Shown here in pieces: positions 63,301-64,000 of a stretch of DNA of 64,000 nt. The stretch's first letter is position 1, and every line of letters begins with the position of its first letter. The notes beneath the pieces are model-generated. The model was not told the DNA's origin, did not search any database, and worked only from the letters and a program-made list of their open reading frames with translations. The stretch spans positions 7,007,001 through 7,071,000 of the forward strand of contig CM043942.1 in NCBI GenBank assembly GCA_014529385.2. Direction: 5' to 3'. This stretch comes from Adiantum capillus-veneris. Its lineage: Eukaryota > Streptophyta > Polypodiopsida > Polypodiales > Pteridaceae. Both the position numbers and the translations under genes were made by a program.

Positions 63301-64000
63301 TTGTTTACTTGACATTTTTGGCAATGCAAGACATAAGCTTGAACAAAGCCACGGAGACCTGGCCAGTAAAATTGCTGTCGTACGAGAGAGTAAGTTTTTC
63401 TAATCCCCGGGTGCCCTACACTTGGACTATCATGACATTTATAAAGAATTTGGCGCTGAATGTCTGTGTCCGTCGGTACACAAACTCTCCCCTTGTGGAG
63501 TAGGTACCCATTGTCGATGGTGAAATGCTTCCATCGCTGTAGTTCATCACTTGATAAAGGAGAACTAGGTGTGGAGGTTAGCTGCGCACTACCTGCGTTG
63601 GAGTGAGAAGGATCCCTCTTTTGAACATGGCTCCACACTTTGGAATATGTTTCATCTTGCTCATATTTGCCCTTGAGAGAATCTAAAAATTCACTACGAA
63701 GTTCCGTGAACAATATTGAATTGATCTCTGGCATTCGACTGAGAGCGTCTGCCACTATATTTTATCGGCCTTTCCGATACCTTAACTTGGCGTCATATTC
63801 CTGAAGGATCTCGGCCCACCTGGCCTTTCGACCCTTTAAATCTGTTTGTTGTGTAAACCATTTGATGCTTTCATGGTCAAACACAATCTCGAACTGAGCA
63901 CCATACAAATAGTGACGCCACGTCTTTAAGACAGACACTATTGCATAGAGTTCACGTTCGTAAGCAGAGTAATTCTGTTGAACTGCATCCAGCTTCTTAC

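Overview
The window is retrotransposon-packed nuclear DNA from a plant. I see no host protein gene, rRNA, tRNA or CRISPR array. Evidence for a plant: LTR elements primed by an initiator-Met-tRNA type site (TGGTATCAGAGC and variants), a Tnt1-like Ty1/copia element, Ty3/gypsy elements with chromodomain-like C-termini, and several L1-like LINE families, one with a DUF4283-type plus zinc-knuckle ORF1. The depth of nesting suggests a large genome. The exact lineage cannot be told from this DNA alone; a seed-free plant such as a fern is only a guess.

Layout. 1-2086: no recognisable gene. 2087-16868: a stack of LINE copies separated by long (CT)n tracts. It holds an ORF1-only LINE remnant, two 5'-truncated copies, a nearly full-length minus-strand LINE of another family (11839-4986), an ORF1-only LINE with an intact ORF1 (11942-13105), and two more truncated copies, one split by a solo LTR (13395-15244). 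16869-18165: no gene seen. 18171-40326: one very large Ty3/gypsy composite (family A) bounded by the 5-bp duplication ATGGC. It has three LTR regions and two internal regions. A second Ty3/gypsy element (B, 27066-38388, duplication ACCCA) sits in the second internal region. B is itself interrupted by a roughly 481-bp tandem-repeat insertion (30268-33643, 9-bp duplication GAGAGTATA), which contains a small GC-rich LTR element (31030-33101, duplication CTCCG). B's 3' LTR holds another solo LTR (36669-38145, duplication GCTCA). 40327-41409: a divergent LINE end converging with a minus-strand LINE end. 42849-47457: a full-span LINE with ORF1 and ORF2, both broken. 47489-51590: an AT-rich block of foldback and direct repeats punctuated by (CT)n. 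51754-53733: a third LINE family. 54692-60307: a relatively young minus-strand Tnt1-like copia element (duplication GAGTG). 62159-64000: the 3' part of a minus-strand chromovirus running off the window.

The strongest unexplained signal is the LINE/(CT)n relationship. Eight (CT)n tracts coincide closely with LINE ends, including 5' ends and ends on opposite strands. The plus-strand copies share a 3'-terminal hairpin whose stem shows compensating base changes, and two of them carry only ORF1 upstream of that hairpin. Together these suggest a LINE system with a structured 3' recognition end, a preference for (CT)n landing sites, and a non-autonomous ORF1-only partner. That reading is inference; the junctions, hairpins and ORFs are read directly from the sequence.
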